In this document: positions 1 through 7,829 of the stretch, piece by piece
Position numbering within the stretch: the stretch's first letter is position 1
Layout of the letters: every line of letters starts with the position of its first letter
Source of the DNA: Leifsonia sp. Root4
GTDB taxonomy: Bacteria; Actinomycetota; Actinomycetes; Actinomycetales; Microbacteriaceae
Length of the DNA: 64,000 nucleotides
Assembly: GCF_001425085.1 (NCBI RefSeq)
Contig: NZ_LMDN01000003.1
Location: 126,763 to 190,762 of the forward strand
Reading direction: 5' to 3'
The notes under the pieces: model-generated
Database searches by the model: none
What the model saw: only the letters and a program-made list of their open reading frames with translations
Told to the model about the DNA's origin: nothing
Program-made: the position numbers and the translations under genes

Positions 1-345
1 GCGTGCATTCTCACGCTGGCTTGAGGGAGCGCCAGCGACCGAAGCCCTGAGCGTCTTGCCGGATCGGGTCGCCCTGGTCTCGATACGGCCGCGGGCGGCC
101 TACTCGACCATCGGGAAGGACAGTGTCTGGCATGCTCGGGGCTTCGCGTGCGTCGCTGCTCCTTCGTCGCGGCGCCGCTCGCTCGAGCCAGCGTGCATTC
201 TCACGCTGGCTTGAGTGAGCGCCAGCGTGCATTCTCACGCTGGCTTGAGGGAGCGCCAGCGACCGAGGCCCTGAGCGTCTTGCCGGATCGGGGCGCCCAG
301 GTCTCGATACGGCCGCGGGCGGCCTACTCGACCAACGGGGTCGCG
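1..345. repeat. Intergenic repeat cluster, two long copies plus a partial
   Basis: A unit of about 110 bp occurs at 1-110 and again from 225 to about 335 with only a few differences. A partial copy of its first 30 bases lies at 191-220. Each unit starts with a perfect inverted repeat, GCCAGCGTG and CACGCTGGC around a 6-base loop, and ends in a GGTCTCGATACGG...CTACTCGACC segment that recurs at 45449-45574. No protein is convincing here; the short ORFs in both directions are arginine-rich shadows. It lies downstream of the minus-strand helicase gene. The first copy may extend past the window edge. Confidence 0.85.
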
Positions 346-360
346 CTGGCACGCGAAAGG

Positions 361-389
361 GCGGGGTGTGCGGCATCCGCACACCCCGC
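361..389 (-). terminator. Terminator hairpin after the DEAD-box helicase gene
   Basis: Perfect 13-bp arms surround a 3-base loop (CAT). The hairpin sits about 40 bases past the helicase stop codon. There is no clear U-run, which is common in high-GC actinobacteria. The centre of the hairpin contains the CGGCATCCG motif that is abundant throughout this window. Confidence 0.75.
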
Positions 390-431
390 CCTCAGCGGTG
401 AATCAGTTGAACGTCACTTCAGCGCGACGGC

Positions 432-2240
432 TCAGTAGCGCTCGCGCGGCTTGCGCGGCGGGCGGTCGTCGTAGCTGCGGTCGTCACGGCGCGTCGGGCC
501 GTTGTCCGGGCGCAGCTCGATCAGCTTGCCGCTGATGCGGGTGTTCTCGAGTCGGGCCAGCGTGTCGTTGCTGAGGTTCGCCGGAAGGTCGACCAGCGAG
601 AAGTCGGGGCGAATCTGAATCGCACCGAAGTCGTCGCGGCTGAGTCCACCCTCGTTGGCGAGAGCGCCGACGATCTGGCGCGGCTCCACCTTGTGGCGCT
701 TGCCCACTGCGATGCGGTAGGTCGACAGGCCCTCGTTGCTGCGCGGGCGGCGCTCGGGGCGGTCGCCACGGTCACCGCGGTCGCCACGACGGTCATCGCG
801 GCGGTCGTCACGGCCGCGCTCGTCGCGGGAGCCTCGGTCGAAGCGCTCCTCGCGGTCGAAACGCTGGGCGCGGGCGTCCTCGGGGGAGAGCAGCAACGGC
901 GTGTCGCCCTGGGCGACGAGTGCCAGCGCTGCGGCCACATCGGCTTCCGGCACATCGTGGTGCTTGATGTAGTGGTTGACGATGTCGCGGAACTCGGAGA
1001 CCCGCTCGGTCTGGCTGAGCGCCTCGGTGATGGCGCCGTCGAAGCGGGCCAGACGCGTGACGTTGACGTCATCGACGCTCGGCAGCTGCATCTGCGTGAT
1101 CGACTGGCGGGTTGCCTTCTCGATCGAGGTGAGCATGCGACGCTCGCGCGGGGTGACGAAGCTGATCGCCTCGCCGCTGCGGCCGGCACGGCCGGTGCGG
1201 CCGATGCGGTGCACGTACGACTCGGTGTCGATCGGCAGGTCGTAGTTGACGACGTGGCTGATGCGCTCGACGTCGAGACCGCGCGCGGCGACATCCGTTG
1301 CCACCAGGATGTCGAGCTTGCCCGACTTCAGCTGGTTGACGGTGCGCTCGCGCTGCACCTGGGCGACGTCACCGTTGATCGCGGCGGCGGAGTAGCCGCG
1401 GGCGCGCAGCTTCTCGGCGAGCGTCTCGGTCTCGTTCTTGGTGCGCGTGAAGACGATCATGCCCTCGAAGTTCTCGACCTCGAGGATGCGGGTGAGCGCA
1501 TCGACCTTCTGCGGGTACGCGACCATGAGGTAGCGCTGCGTGATGGTCGCAGAGGTGGTGGTCTTGGTCTTGACCGTGATCACCTCGGGGTCCTTGAGGT
1601 ACTGACCGGAGATGCGACGGATGCCGGCAGGCATGGTGGCCGAGAACAGCGCGACCTGCTTCTCGTCGGGGGTGTCGGCGAGAATCGTCTCGACATCCTC
1701 CGCGAAGCCCATCTTCAGCATCTCGTCGGCCTCGTCGAGCACGAGGAACTTGAGCTCGGAGAGGTCGAGGGTGCCCTTGGCGAGGTGGTCCATGATGCGA
1801 CCGGGCGTGCCGACGACGATGTGCACACCGCGGCGGAGCGCGGAGAGCTGGACGCCGTAGCCCTGGCCACCGTAGATCGGCAGCACGTGGACACCCTTGA
1901 GGTGCGCGGCGTACTTCTCGAAGGCCTCACAGACCTGCAGGGCGAGTTCGCGCGTGGGCGCGAGCACGAGCGCCTGCGGCGTCTTCTGCGAGATGTCGAG
2001 CTGGGAGAGGATCGGGAGCGCGAACGCGGCGGTCTTGCCGGTGCCGGTCTGGGCAGTGCCGAGCACGTCGCGGCCCGCGAGCAGCGGCGGGATCGTGGCG
2101 GCCTGGATGGCGGAAGGCGTCTCGTAGCCGACGTCCTTCAGTGCTTTGAGAACTGCGTCATCGAGCCCGAGCTCGGTAAAAGTCATAGTCGCGGGGGCAA
2201 TTTCTGCCTCGCCCGTCGTGGTGGTGTCAGAAGACGTCAT
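432..2240 (-). CDS. deaD: DEAD-box ATP-dependent RNA helicase with DbpA-type RNA-binding C-terminus
   Basis: A cytoplasmic RNA-unwinding ATPase of 602 residues. The Q motif comes first, then Walker A (GTAQTGTGKT, 61-70), DEAD (169-172), SAT (200-202) and HRIGRTGRAG (344-353), so both RecA-like domains are complete. After about residue 460 comes an Arg/Asp/Gly-rich disordered stretch, then a DbpA-like RNA-binding domain (about 515-580) and a basic tail. This layout is typical of DeaD/CsdA-type helicases that act in ribosome assembly and cold adaptation. That role is family knowledge and is not shown here. The gene is monocistronic, with a hairpin terminator downstream. The family call is secure; the exact paralogue is less so. 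Confidence 0.95.
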   Translation of the reverse strand: MTSSDTTTTGEAEIAPATMTFTELGLDDAVLKALKDVGYETPSAIQAATIPPLLAGRDVLGTAQTGTGKTAAFALPILSQLDISQKTPQALVLAPTRELALQVCEAFEKYAAHLKGVHVLPIYGGQGYGVQLSALRRGVHIVVGTPGRIMDHLAKGTLDLSELKFLVLDEADEMLKMGFAEDVETILADTPDEKQVALFSATMPAGIRRISGQYLKDPEVITVKTKTTTSATITQRYLMVAYPQKVDALTRILEVENFEGMIVFTRTKNETETLAEKLRARGYSAAAINGDVAQVQRERTVNQLKSGKLDILVATDVAARGLDVERISHVVNYDLPIDTESYVHRIGRTGRAGRSGEAISFVTPRERRMLTSIEKATRQSITQMQLPSVDDVNVTRLARFDGAITEALSQTERVSEFRDIVNHYIKHHDVPEADVAAALALVAQGDTPLLLSPEDARAQRFDREERFDRGSRDERGRDDRRDDRRGDRGDRGDRPERRPRSNEGLSTYRIAVGKRHKVEPRQIVGALANEGGLSRDDFGAIQIRPDFSLVDLPANLSNDTLARLENTRISGKLIELRPDNGPTRRDDRSYDDRPPRKPRERY

Positions 2241-2332
2241 ACTCCTAACGGTAGTCGCTCGCGGGCCGCGAGATTACAGGAACTTCGACGAATCTGCGGC
2301 ATCCGGCGAAATCGACGAGAATGTGGGCCGAT

Positions 2333-2384
2333 GTGCACCGGAACCGTGCACCGGAACCGTGCACCGGAACCGCACACCGGAACT
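2333..2384. repeat. 13-bp tandem repeat, four units
   Basis: Three identical units of GTGCACCGGAACC (2333-2345, 2346-2358, 2359-2371) are followed by a fourth imperfect unit ending at 2384. They lie between the divergently transcribed helicase and MmcQ genes, about 55 bases before the MmcQ start codon. No known operator is recognised. Confidence 0.85.
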
Positions 2385-2437
2385 GCTCGCTCTGCGGCGG
2401 CCGCTGCCCTGGCATCTGGAGTGTCTAGGCTGTCGTC

Positions 2438-2815
2438 ATGACCCCGGACGAGCTCGCCGCCTTCTGCCTGAACCTTCCCCAGGCGATCGAGACGTACCCC
2501 TTCGGTGAGCAGACGACGGTGTTCAAGACCAGCGGCGCTGACCGCAATGGTGATGGCAAGATCTTCGCGCTGAGCGTTCTGGACGCCGAGCCGCTGACGG
2601 TGTCGCTGAAATGCGACCCGGAGGAGGGCAAGGCGCTGCGCGAGGAGTTCCCGACGCACATCAGCCCTGGCTACCACCTCAACAAGAAGCACTGGCTCAC
2701 GCTCGTGCTCGACGGAACACTCGACGACGCGCTGATCGAGCAGCTGCTGCGCGACAGCCACGCGCTGGTGCGCCCGAAGGTGCCGCGGGCGCCGCGCGCG
2801 GCGTCGACGGCCTAG
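2438..2815 (+). CDS. MmcQ/YjbR family protein
   Basis: A 125-residue single-domain protein of the MmcQ/YjbR (CyaY-like fold) family. Family features seen are an N-terminal helix around the LPQAIETYPFGE segment, a central VSLKCDPEEG strand-turn, a PGYHLNKKHWLTL segment, and a final helix ending in RPKVPR. Members are often called DNA-binding, but the biochemical role is not established, so none is claimed here. The ATG start gives the usual family length. It is read divergently from the helicase and convergently with the ABC-F gene, ending 12 bases from the ABC-F stop. Confidence 0.9.
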   Translation: MTPDELAAFCLNLPQAIETYPFGEQTTVFKTSGADRNGDGKIFALSVLDAEPLTVSLKCDPEEGKALREEFPTHISPGYHLNKKHWLTLVLDGTLDDALIEQLLRDSHALVRPKVPRAPRAASTA

Positions 2816-2827
2816 CCGCCGCCGCAT

Positions 2828-4525
2828 CTAGGCCTCCAGACGGTCCCGCAGCTCACGGAGGCCGCCGTCGGCATCGAGTTCGAGAACCCGGTCGAGCCCG
2901 ATCCGGTCGAGGAACGCATCGTCGTGGCTGACGATCAGCACGGCGCCCCGGTAGCTCCGCAGCGCGGCGACGAGTTGTTCGACGCTCTGCAGGTCAAGGT
3001 TGTTGGTCGGCTCATCGAGCACGAGCAGCTGGGGCGGCGGTTCGGCGAAGAGCAGGCGCGCCAGGGCAACACGGAAGCGCTCCCCGCCGGAGAGTGTCTG
3101 CACCGCTCGGTGAACACTGTCGCCGCGCAGCAGCAGACGGGCCAGCCGATTGCGGATGTCGCCAGGCTCGACGTTCGGCGCGACACTGCGGATGTTGTCG
3201 ATGCTGTCTGAGGCACCGTCGAGCCCGTCCAGGCGCTGGCTGAGATAGCCGACGCGGCTCGTGTGCAGGATGCCGCTGGCCCGGTCGGCGGGCGCGGCAT
3301 CACCGCTCACCAACTGTTCGAGCAGCGTCGTCTTGCCCACGCCGTTGGCGCCCACGATGGCCACGCGCTCCGGCCCTTGCAGGTAGAAAGTCTCGCCGCC
3401 CCCGCAGTCGGCTCCGTCGTCGTTCGCGCTGTCGCCACGGCGCAACTCGCCGCTGTGCAGCTCGGCGATGCGCTTGCCGCGCGGCACAGCGGGGTCTGGC
3501 AGCTCGAGGTGGATCGCCTCGTCATCGCGCAGGCGCGCCTCGGCGGCATCCAGCGCGTTCGTCGCCGCGTTCAACCGCTCGTCGCCTCCGCTGCGCAGTT
3601 TGCCCGCTGCGACCTGCGCGTTGGAGGCCTTCTGATTCATCACGATCTTCGCCGCAGTGCGGTTCTCGTAGTTCTTCTGCGCTGTGCGGGCGCGGCGGGC
3701 GAGCTTGGTCTCTGCCTCCGCCTTCTGCCGCTTCTCGGCGCGCACCGCCTGCTCCGCGGTGCGCACGGCCTGCGCCGCGGCGGACTGCTCCTGTTGCCGG
3801 TGCTCGAGCCACTCGCAGTAGGGCCCGCCGAATACGCTGAGCCGCCCACCGTGCAGCTCGGCGGTGGCGTCCATACACTCGAGCAGCGCGGTGTCGTGGC
3901 TCACGACGATGAGGGTTCCGTACCAGCTGCGCACGAGGTCGCGGAGGCTCGCTCGTGCTGCGCGGTCGAGGTTGTTCGTCGGCTCGTCGAGCAGCGTGAT
4001 CGCCGTGCGCTGCAGCCTCAGCCCCGTGATGGCCACGAGCATCGCCTCGCCGCCGGAGAGCTCGGCGACGCTGCGATCGAGGTCGACGGCGGAGAGTCCG
4101 ATCGCGCGCAACGCCTCGTCGGCGCGGGTCTCCAGATCCCAGTCGTCGCCGAGCGTGTCGAAGTGGCGCTCATCGACGTCACCGCTCTCGATGGCGTGCA
4201 GCGCGTCGAGCTTGTCGCGGATGCCGAGAAGACCCGCGACGGTGTGCGCGGCATCCAGCGTCAACGTCTGCGGCAGATACCCGACGTCGCCGTTCGTGAT
4301 GATCTGCCCAGATGACGGCGTGAGCCGCCCCGCGAGCAGGCGCAGCAGCGTGGACTTGCCCGTGCCGTTCGTGCCGACGAGCCCGGTGCGGCCGCCACCG
4401 AAGCTACCGGTGAGGCCCGAGAGCGCAGGAGTGCCGTCTGGCCAGGCGAACGAGACGTCGTTCAGCGTGACGGAGGAGCGGGTGCCGGACGGGCGAGAGA
4501 TGGACGAGTGTGAAGCGGATGACAT
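2828..4525 (-). CDS. ABC-F family ATP-binding protein (ribosome protection type)
   Basis: A soluble 565-residue protein with two ABC ATPase domains and no membrane segments, the ABC-F layout. Walker A motifs are GTNGTGKST (51-59) and GANGVGKTT (about 395). ABC signatures read LSGGEAML and LSGGERFR, and both Walker B motifs are followed by EPTNNLD. A charged, lysine- and alanine-rich linker of about 90 residues joins the domains, as in ABC-F proteins that enter the ribosomal E site. Family members act in translation or protect ribosomes from macrolides, lincosamides or pleuromutilins; which applies here cannot be read from sequence. The ATG has GGAG four bases upstream. The preceding leader peptide and structured leader suggest induction by ribosome stalling. 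Confidence 0.93.
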   Translation of the reverse strand: MSSASHSSISRPSGTRSSVTLNDVSFAWPDGTPALSGLTGSFGGGRTGLVGTNGTGKSTLLRLLAGRLTPSSGQIITNGDVGYLPQTLTLDAAHTVAGLLGIRDKLDALHAIESGDVDERHFDTLGDDWDLETRADEALRAIGLSAVDLDRSVAELSGGEAMLVAITGLRLQRTAITLLDEPTNNLDRAARASLRDLVRSWYGTLIVVSHDTALLECMDATAELHGGRLSVFGGPYCEWLEHRQQEQSAAAQAVRTAEQAVRAEKRQKAEAETKLARRARTAQKNYENRTAAKIVMNQKASNAQVAAGKLRSGGDERLNAATNALDAAEARLRDDEAIHLELPDPAVPRGKRIAELHSGELRRGDSANDDGADCGGGETFYLQGPERVAIVGANGVGKTTLLEQLVSGDAAPADRASGILHTSRVGYLSQRLDGLDGASDSIDNIRSVAPNVEPGDIRNRLARLLLRGDSVHRAVQTLSGGERFRVALARLLFAEPPPQLLVLDEPTNNLDLQSVEQLVAALRSYRGAVLIVSHDDAFLDRIGLDRVLELDADGGLRELRDRLEA

Positions 4526-4527
4526 GA

Positions 4528-4605
4528 GACTCCAGAGTGTTCAGCGGATGCGCTGAAACCGGAGCCGAGAACGGCAAGTCGACGATTGTCAGCGCACAGA
4601 GTGCG
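4528..4605 (-). promoter_or_regulatory. Attenuator-like leader RNA of the ABC-F gene
   Basis: On the minus-strand transcript several mutually exclusive pairings are possible. Segment 2 (4589-4596, TGCGCTGA, spanning the leader-peptide stop) can pair with segment 1 (4601-4605) or over 8 bp with segment 3 (4549-4556, TCAGCGCA). Segment 3 can instead form a 7-bp hairpin with segment 4 (4540-4546). Around that hairpin, 4559-4566 (GGCTCCGG) can pair with 4528-4535 (CTGGAGTC), which contains the Shine-Dalgarno sequence, using two G-U pairs. This resembles the translational attenuators of inducible resistance genes. The pairings are read by eye and no folding energy was computed. Confidence 0.55.
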
Positions 4606-4630
4606 GCGCGAAACCCTCGATTGTCCTCAT
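4589..4630 (-). CDS. 13-residue leader peptide upstream of the ABC-F gene
   Basis: A short ORF encodes MRTIEGFAPHSVR and stops 63 bases before the ABC-F start. It has a strong Shine-Dalgarno sequence (AGGAAAGGG) ending 7 bases before its ATG. An ATG five bases further upstream opens only a two-residue ORF whose stop overlaps this start. The leader's last codons and stop lie inside the pairing segment of the attenuator-like structure. Leader peptides of this size regulate many ABC-F and erm genes by drug-dependent ribosome stalling; that this one does so is inference. Confidence 0.5.
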   Translation of the reverse strand: MRTIEGFAPHSVR

Positions 4631-4942
4631 GTCATGACCCTTTCCTCGGCAACAAGACATCTGCAGTCTGCCAAAGGCTGCACACCGAATGCAAACTCGC
4701 TCGCGCGTGATCAGAGGCGGCTGTGTGCGCGCACAGGCCCGGAATTCCGGCCATGCTAGGGTGAAATTGTTGGGCCGCGTCTACCACGCGGTAGTCCCAT
4801 TCGGCATTGGTGTTGCACATATTCTGCGACTGGCCGTCGGTGACCAACGTGTCGTTCAGCGACATCTCACGGGGAGCAGGCGATTCTGCCTGCCCATTTT
4901 CTGCCCGTGGTTAAACGAAGGCCGCAGGCCGGAGAGGAACAT
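4631..4942. other. Intergenic region between divergent ABC-F and monooxygenase genes
   Basis: About 310 bases without a convincing gene. It must hold two divergent promoters, but I could not pick clear -35/-10 pairs. A hairpin with arms GCAGGC and GCCTGC (about 4876-4893) lies roughly 50 bases before the monooxygenase start. A minus-strand ORF at 4632-4865 was judged spurious. No known riboswitch consensus was recognised. Confidence 0.5.
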
Positions 4943-6340
4943 TTGCAGAAGCGCATCGCAATCATTGGAGCCGGACCGAGCGGCATGGCCCAGCTCAGGG
5001 CATTCGAAACGGCCAAGGAGCAGGGCCGGTCGATTCCCGAGATCGTCTGCTTCGAGAAGCAGGATGACTGGGGCGGCCAGTGGAACTTCAACTGGCGCAC
5101 CGGCACCGACGCGCACGGTGAACCCGTGCACTCCAGCATGTACCGCAACCTGTGGTCGAACGGGCCCAAAGAGGCCCTCGAGTTCTCCGAGTACACCTTC
5201 GACGAGCACTTCGGTCGGCCGATCAGCTCGTACCCGCCCCGCGCCGTGCTCTGGGACTACATCAGCGGTCGCGCCGAGCAGAGCGACGTGAAGAAGTACG
5301 TGCGCTTCTCGACCGTCGTGCGTTGGGTGCAGTTCAACGAGGACACCCAGACCTTCACCGTGACGGTGGAGGATCTTGCCCGGCACACGACGGAGTCCAG
5401 CGAGTTCGACCACGTCATCGTCGGCTCCGGGCACTTCTCCTTCCCCAACGTGCCGGATTTCGCCGGCATCGAGACCTTCCCCGGCGCCTTGCGCCACGCG
5501 CACGACTTCCGCGGGGCAGAGAGCCTGGCCGACAAGGACGTGCTGCTCATCGGCGCGAGCTATTCGGCCGAAGACATCGGCGTGCAGGCGTACAAGATGG
5601 GCGCGCGCTCCGTGACGCTCAGCTACCGTTCCAAGCCCATGGGATTCGACTGGCCCGAGGACATCACCGAGGTTCCGCTGGTCGAGCGCTTCGACGGGTC
5701 GACCGCCCACTTCGTCGATGGCAGCTCGAAGCGCTTCGATGCCGTCATCCTCTGCACCGGCTACCTGCACCACTACCCGTTCCTGCCGTCTGAGCTCTCA
5801 CTCAGCTCGCCGAACAACCTCTACCCGGACACCCTCTATAGAGGAGTGGTGAGCGAGGCCAACAACAAACTCTTCTACCTCGGCGCACAGGACCAGTGGT
5901 TCACCTTCAACATGTTCGACGCGCAGGCTTGGTATGTGCGCGACGTGATCCTGGGGGAGCAGACGCTTCCGGATGCCGCTGCACAACGTGCAGACATCGA
6001 CTCATGGCTCGAGCGTTTGGCCGCGCTCGACAGCGCATCGGCCGAGATCACCTTCCAGGCCGACTACATCCGCGACCTGATCGAGGCCAGCGACTACCCG
6101 CTGTTCGACCTCGACGAGGTCGTGCGCATCTTCCTGGCGTGGAAGAAGGACAAGCAGCGGAACATCCTCACCTACCGCGACGCGGTCTACCCCTCTGTGA
6201 TGACCGGGACAATGGGTGCCGCGCACCACACGCCGTGGCTGCAGGAACTCGATGACAGCCTCGAGCGGTACATGGCCCATCCGAAGACCGATGTCATCAA
6301 GGTGATCGTCGACGGCAGCCGGGAGGCTTCCGCGGTCTAG
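4943..6340 (+). CDS. tmm: Flavin-containing monooxygenase, trimethylamine monooxygenase-like
   Basis: A class B flavoprotein monooxygenase of about 465 residues. It has an N-terminal FAD site (GAGPSGM), an NADPH site (GASYSAED), and the FMO fingerprint FxGxxxHxxxF in FPGALRHAHDF. Segments such as VHSSMYRNLWSNGPKE, SYPPRAVLWDYI and FNMFDAQAWYVRDVI match my recollection of bacterial trimethylamine monooxygenase (Tmm) closely. Tmm oxidises trimethylamine to its N-oxide with NADPH and O2. Substrate is inferred from family, and other small amines or sulfides are possible. I chose TTG at 4943 because GGAGAGG lies five bases upstream and the protein then begins just before the FAD motif. A GTG at 4907 would add 12 residues and has no good ribosome site. 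A strong terminator follows. Confidence 0.88.
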   Translation: MQKRIAIIGAGPSGMAQLRAFETAKEQGRSIPEIVCFEKQDDWGGQWNFNWRTGTDAHGEPVHSSMYRNLWSNGPKEALEFSEYTFDEHFGRPISSYPPRAVLWDYISGRAEQSDVKKYVRFSTVVRWVQFNEDTQTFTVTVEDLARHTTESSEFDHVIVGSGHFSFPNVPDFAGIETFPGALRHAHDFRGAESLADKDVLLIGASYSAEDIGVQAYKMGARSVTLSYRSKPMGFDWPEDITEVPLVERFDGSTAHFVDGSSKRFDAVILCTGYLHHYPFLPSELSLSSPNNLYPDTLYRGVVSEANNKLFYLGAQDQWFTFNMFDAQAWYVRDVILGEQTLPDAAAQRADIDSWLERLAALDSASAEITFQADYIRDLIEASDYPLFDLDEVVRIFLAWKKDKQRNILTYRDAVYPSVMTGTMGAAHHTPWLQELDDSLERYMAHPKTDVIKVIVDGSREASAV

Positions 6341-6352
6341 GAGCACGATCGG

Positions 6353-6389
6353 CGACGACGGGGCCCGGCGAAGTCGGGCCCCGTCGTCG
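6353..6389 (+). terminator. Terminator after the monooxygenase gene
   Basis: Perfect 15-bp arms (6353-6367 and 6375-6389) flank a 7-base loop and begin 12 bases after the stop codon. No T-run follows. Confidence 0.8.
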
Positions 6390-6444
6390 TGCTCGCTGTG
6401 GATAACTTTGACGCGAGCCGCCCGTTGTGGCCTACGGTGTTCGC

Positions 6445-7017
6445 ATGCGGAGTCTGCGGGCGCGTGTGGTGCGGGTGATGCTCGGCGCGCTCGTCGTGGC
6501 CTCACTCGCGGGCTGCGCCGCCTCGCCGGTTCCCGCGCCGACAGCGCCAGCGACGCCGGATGCCGCCGCACCGCTGTTCGCCTCGGACGAGGAGGCGCTT
6601 GCCGCGGCCGAGGAGGCGTATGGCGCCTACCAGGCGGCGTTCGACTCGGTATCAGCGTCAGGTGGGGCCGAGGTTGATGCCTTGGAAACCGTCGCCTCAG
6701 GCGTGGCCTTGGAACGCGCGCGGTCGAGCGCAGCTGATCTCTTAGCGGCTGGTGCGCGAGGCATCGGGGACACCAGCTTCTCAATTCACAAAGTCCAATC
6801 CATGGAATATGCGTCGCCTGCTGAGACCCGAATCGCATTGTACGTCTGTGACGATGTGTCGGGTGCGGACCTGTTGGACGCGAAAGGTGACTCCTTAGTG
6901 CTCCCGGATCGGCCGACTCTCGTGCCGTTTGAGATTGTGCTCGCCGCAACCGAACGTGGACTGCTCATTCTTGCGGAGAAGAACTTCTGGGCGGGCGAGA
7001 GCTATTGTTCTGGCTGA
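6445..7017 (+). CDS. Putative lipoprotein, function unknown
   Basis: A secreted lipoprotein of about 190 residues. The basic N-terminus and hydrophobic stretch end in a lipobox, LAGC, with the lipidated cysteine at residue 24. A short Pro/Ala-rich linker follows, then an alanine-rich helical segment (DEEALAAAEEAYGAYQAAF) and an alpha/beta region. I do not recognise the family. The ATG at 6445 was preferred over one 18 bases upstream because it puts the basic residues directly before the hydrophobic core. The middle of the gene is less GC-rich than its surroundings, a possible sign of recent acquisition or relaxed codon use. It overlaps the next gene by 13 bases, suggesting translational coupling. 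Confidence 0.75.
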   Translation: MRSLRARVVRVMLGALVVASLAGCAASPVPAPTAPATPDAAAPLFASDEEALAAAEEAYGAYQAAFDSVSASGGAEVDALETVASGVALERARSSAADLLAAGARGIGDTSFSIHKVQSMEYASPAETRIALYVCDDVSGADLLDAKGDSLVLPDRPTLVPFEIVLAATERGLLILAEKNFWAGESYCSG

Positions 7018-7829
7018 CATCGACGCTGACGGTGGCTTTCTTGCTGCCCCTATTTGTAGCGACCGAGCCGGGCGCAGAGTCTGCTTGCCCAGAATGGGCC
7101 GCGGTCGCAGGCGTTTGCCCGATCGATGTCGGCGCGGAGCTTTCGCCCGGTGGCGTCGACCTGAGTGCCGGCGGCAGTTCAGGCGGCGGAGCGGGGGAGT
7201 CCGACGGCGGTTCCGAGGGCGGCGGCGCGCTGCCGCTGCCTCCCGCGCCGCCGGCGCCGCTCAGCCCGGAGGAGACAGACCCGAACGACAACCGCCCGCC
7301 GACGCGCTGCACAGACGCGCCCGATGTCTGTGATCCGCAGCTGGTGCTGACGTGGAGCGACATCGCCTCGTTCCGTGCGACGCCGCCGGTGCTGACACTG
7401 ATGGAGCCGGAGGGGTGGGCGGTGAAGGGCCTTCCGATGAATCTGGTGGCCGCGGCATCCGTCGAGGAGATCGCAGGCAGCCTGCTCGGATTCCCGGCGG
7501 AGGTGCGCTTCACCCCGACGGCATTCGCGTGGGACTACGGCGATTCCCAGACGGGTCGCACGGCGACGGGTGGGGCGAGTTGGGCTGAGCTCGGCCTTCC
7601 GGATTTCTCGGCGACCAGCACCAGTCATGTTTATGGGGCGCGAGGGGAATACTCGGTGACGGTCGGCGTCGAGCTGACGGCCGAGTACCGTTTCGCCGGC
7701 GGAGCGTGGCGCCCCATCGCCGGCAGCGTCGGCGTTGCCGGCTCCGCGGCTCCCGTCGTCGTGAAATCGGCGACGACGGTCCTGGTCAGTGGCTCCTGTG
7801 TGGAGAACCCGCGCGGCCCCGGATGCTGA
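7005..7829 (+). CDS. Secreted PKD-like domain protein, function unknown
   Basis: A 274-residue exported protein, starting at TTG with a purine-rich GGCGAGAG upstream. A hydrophobic signal peptide (about 1-20) is followed by a low-complexity Gly/Ser/Pro linker (about 45-90). Past residue 165 is a PKD-like pattern (FAWDYGDSQTG, then SHVYGARGEYSVTV), the typical W-x-F-G-D...Y...G-x-Y-x-V signature of immunoglobulin-like surface domains. Several cysteines could form disulfides. It overlaps the upstream lipoprotein gene, so the two probably act together at the cell surface. The 3' end overlaps the convergent HAD gene by 44 bases. Confidence 0.75.
   Translation: MFWLTSTLTVAFLLPLFVATEPGAESACPEWAAVAGVCPIDVGAELSPGGVDLSAGGSSGGGAGESDGGSEGGGALPLPPAPPAPLSPEETDPNDNRPPTRCTDAPDVCDPQLVLTWSDIASFRATPPVLTLMEPEGWAVKGLPMNLVAAASVEEIAGSLLGFPAEVRFTPTAFAWDYGDSQTGRTATGGASWAELGLPDFSATSTSHVYGARGEYSVTVGVELTAEYRFAGGAWRPIAGSVGVAGSAAPVVVKSATTVLVSGSCVENPRGPGC

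Noticed and set aside
1-438. Protein-coding ORFs across the first repeat cluster
   Set aside because: Both strands are open only because of GC richness, the sequence is repetitive, and no ribosome sites or domains are seen.
4631-4942. Riboswitch or minus-strand ORF upstream of the monooxygenase
   Set aside because: No known aptamer consensus is visible; the 77-codon minus-strand ORF has no ribosome site or domain and would overlap the ABC-F leader region.
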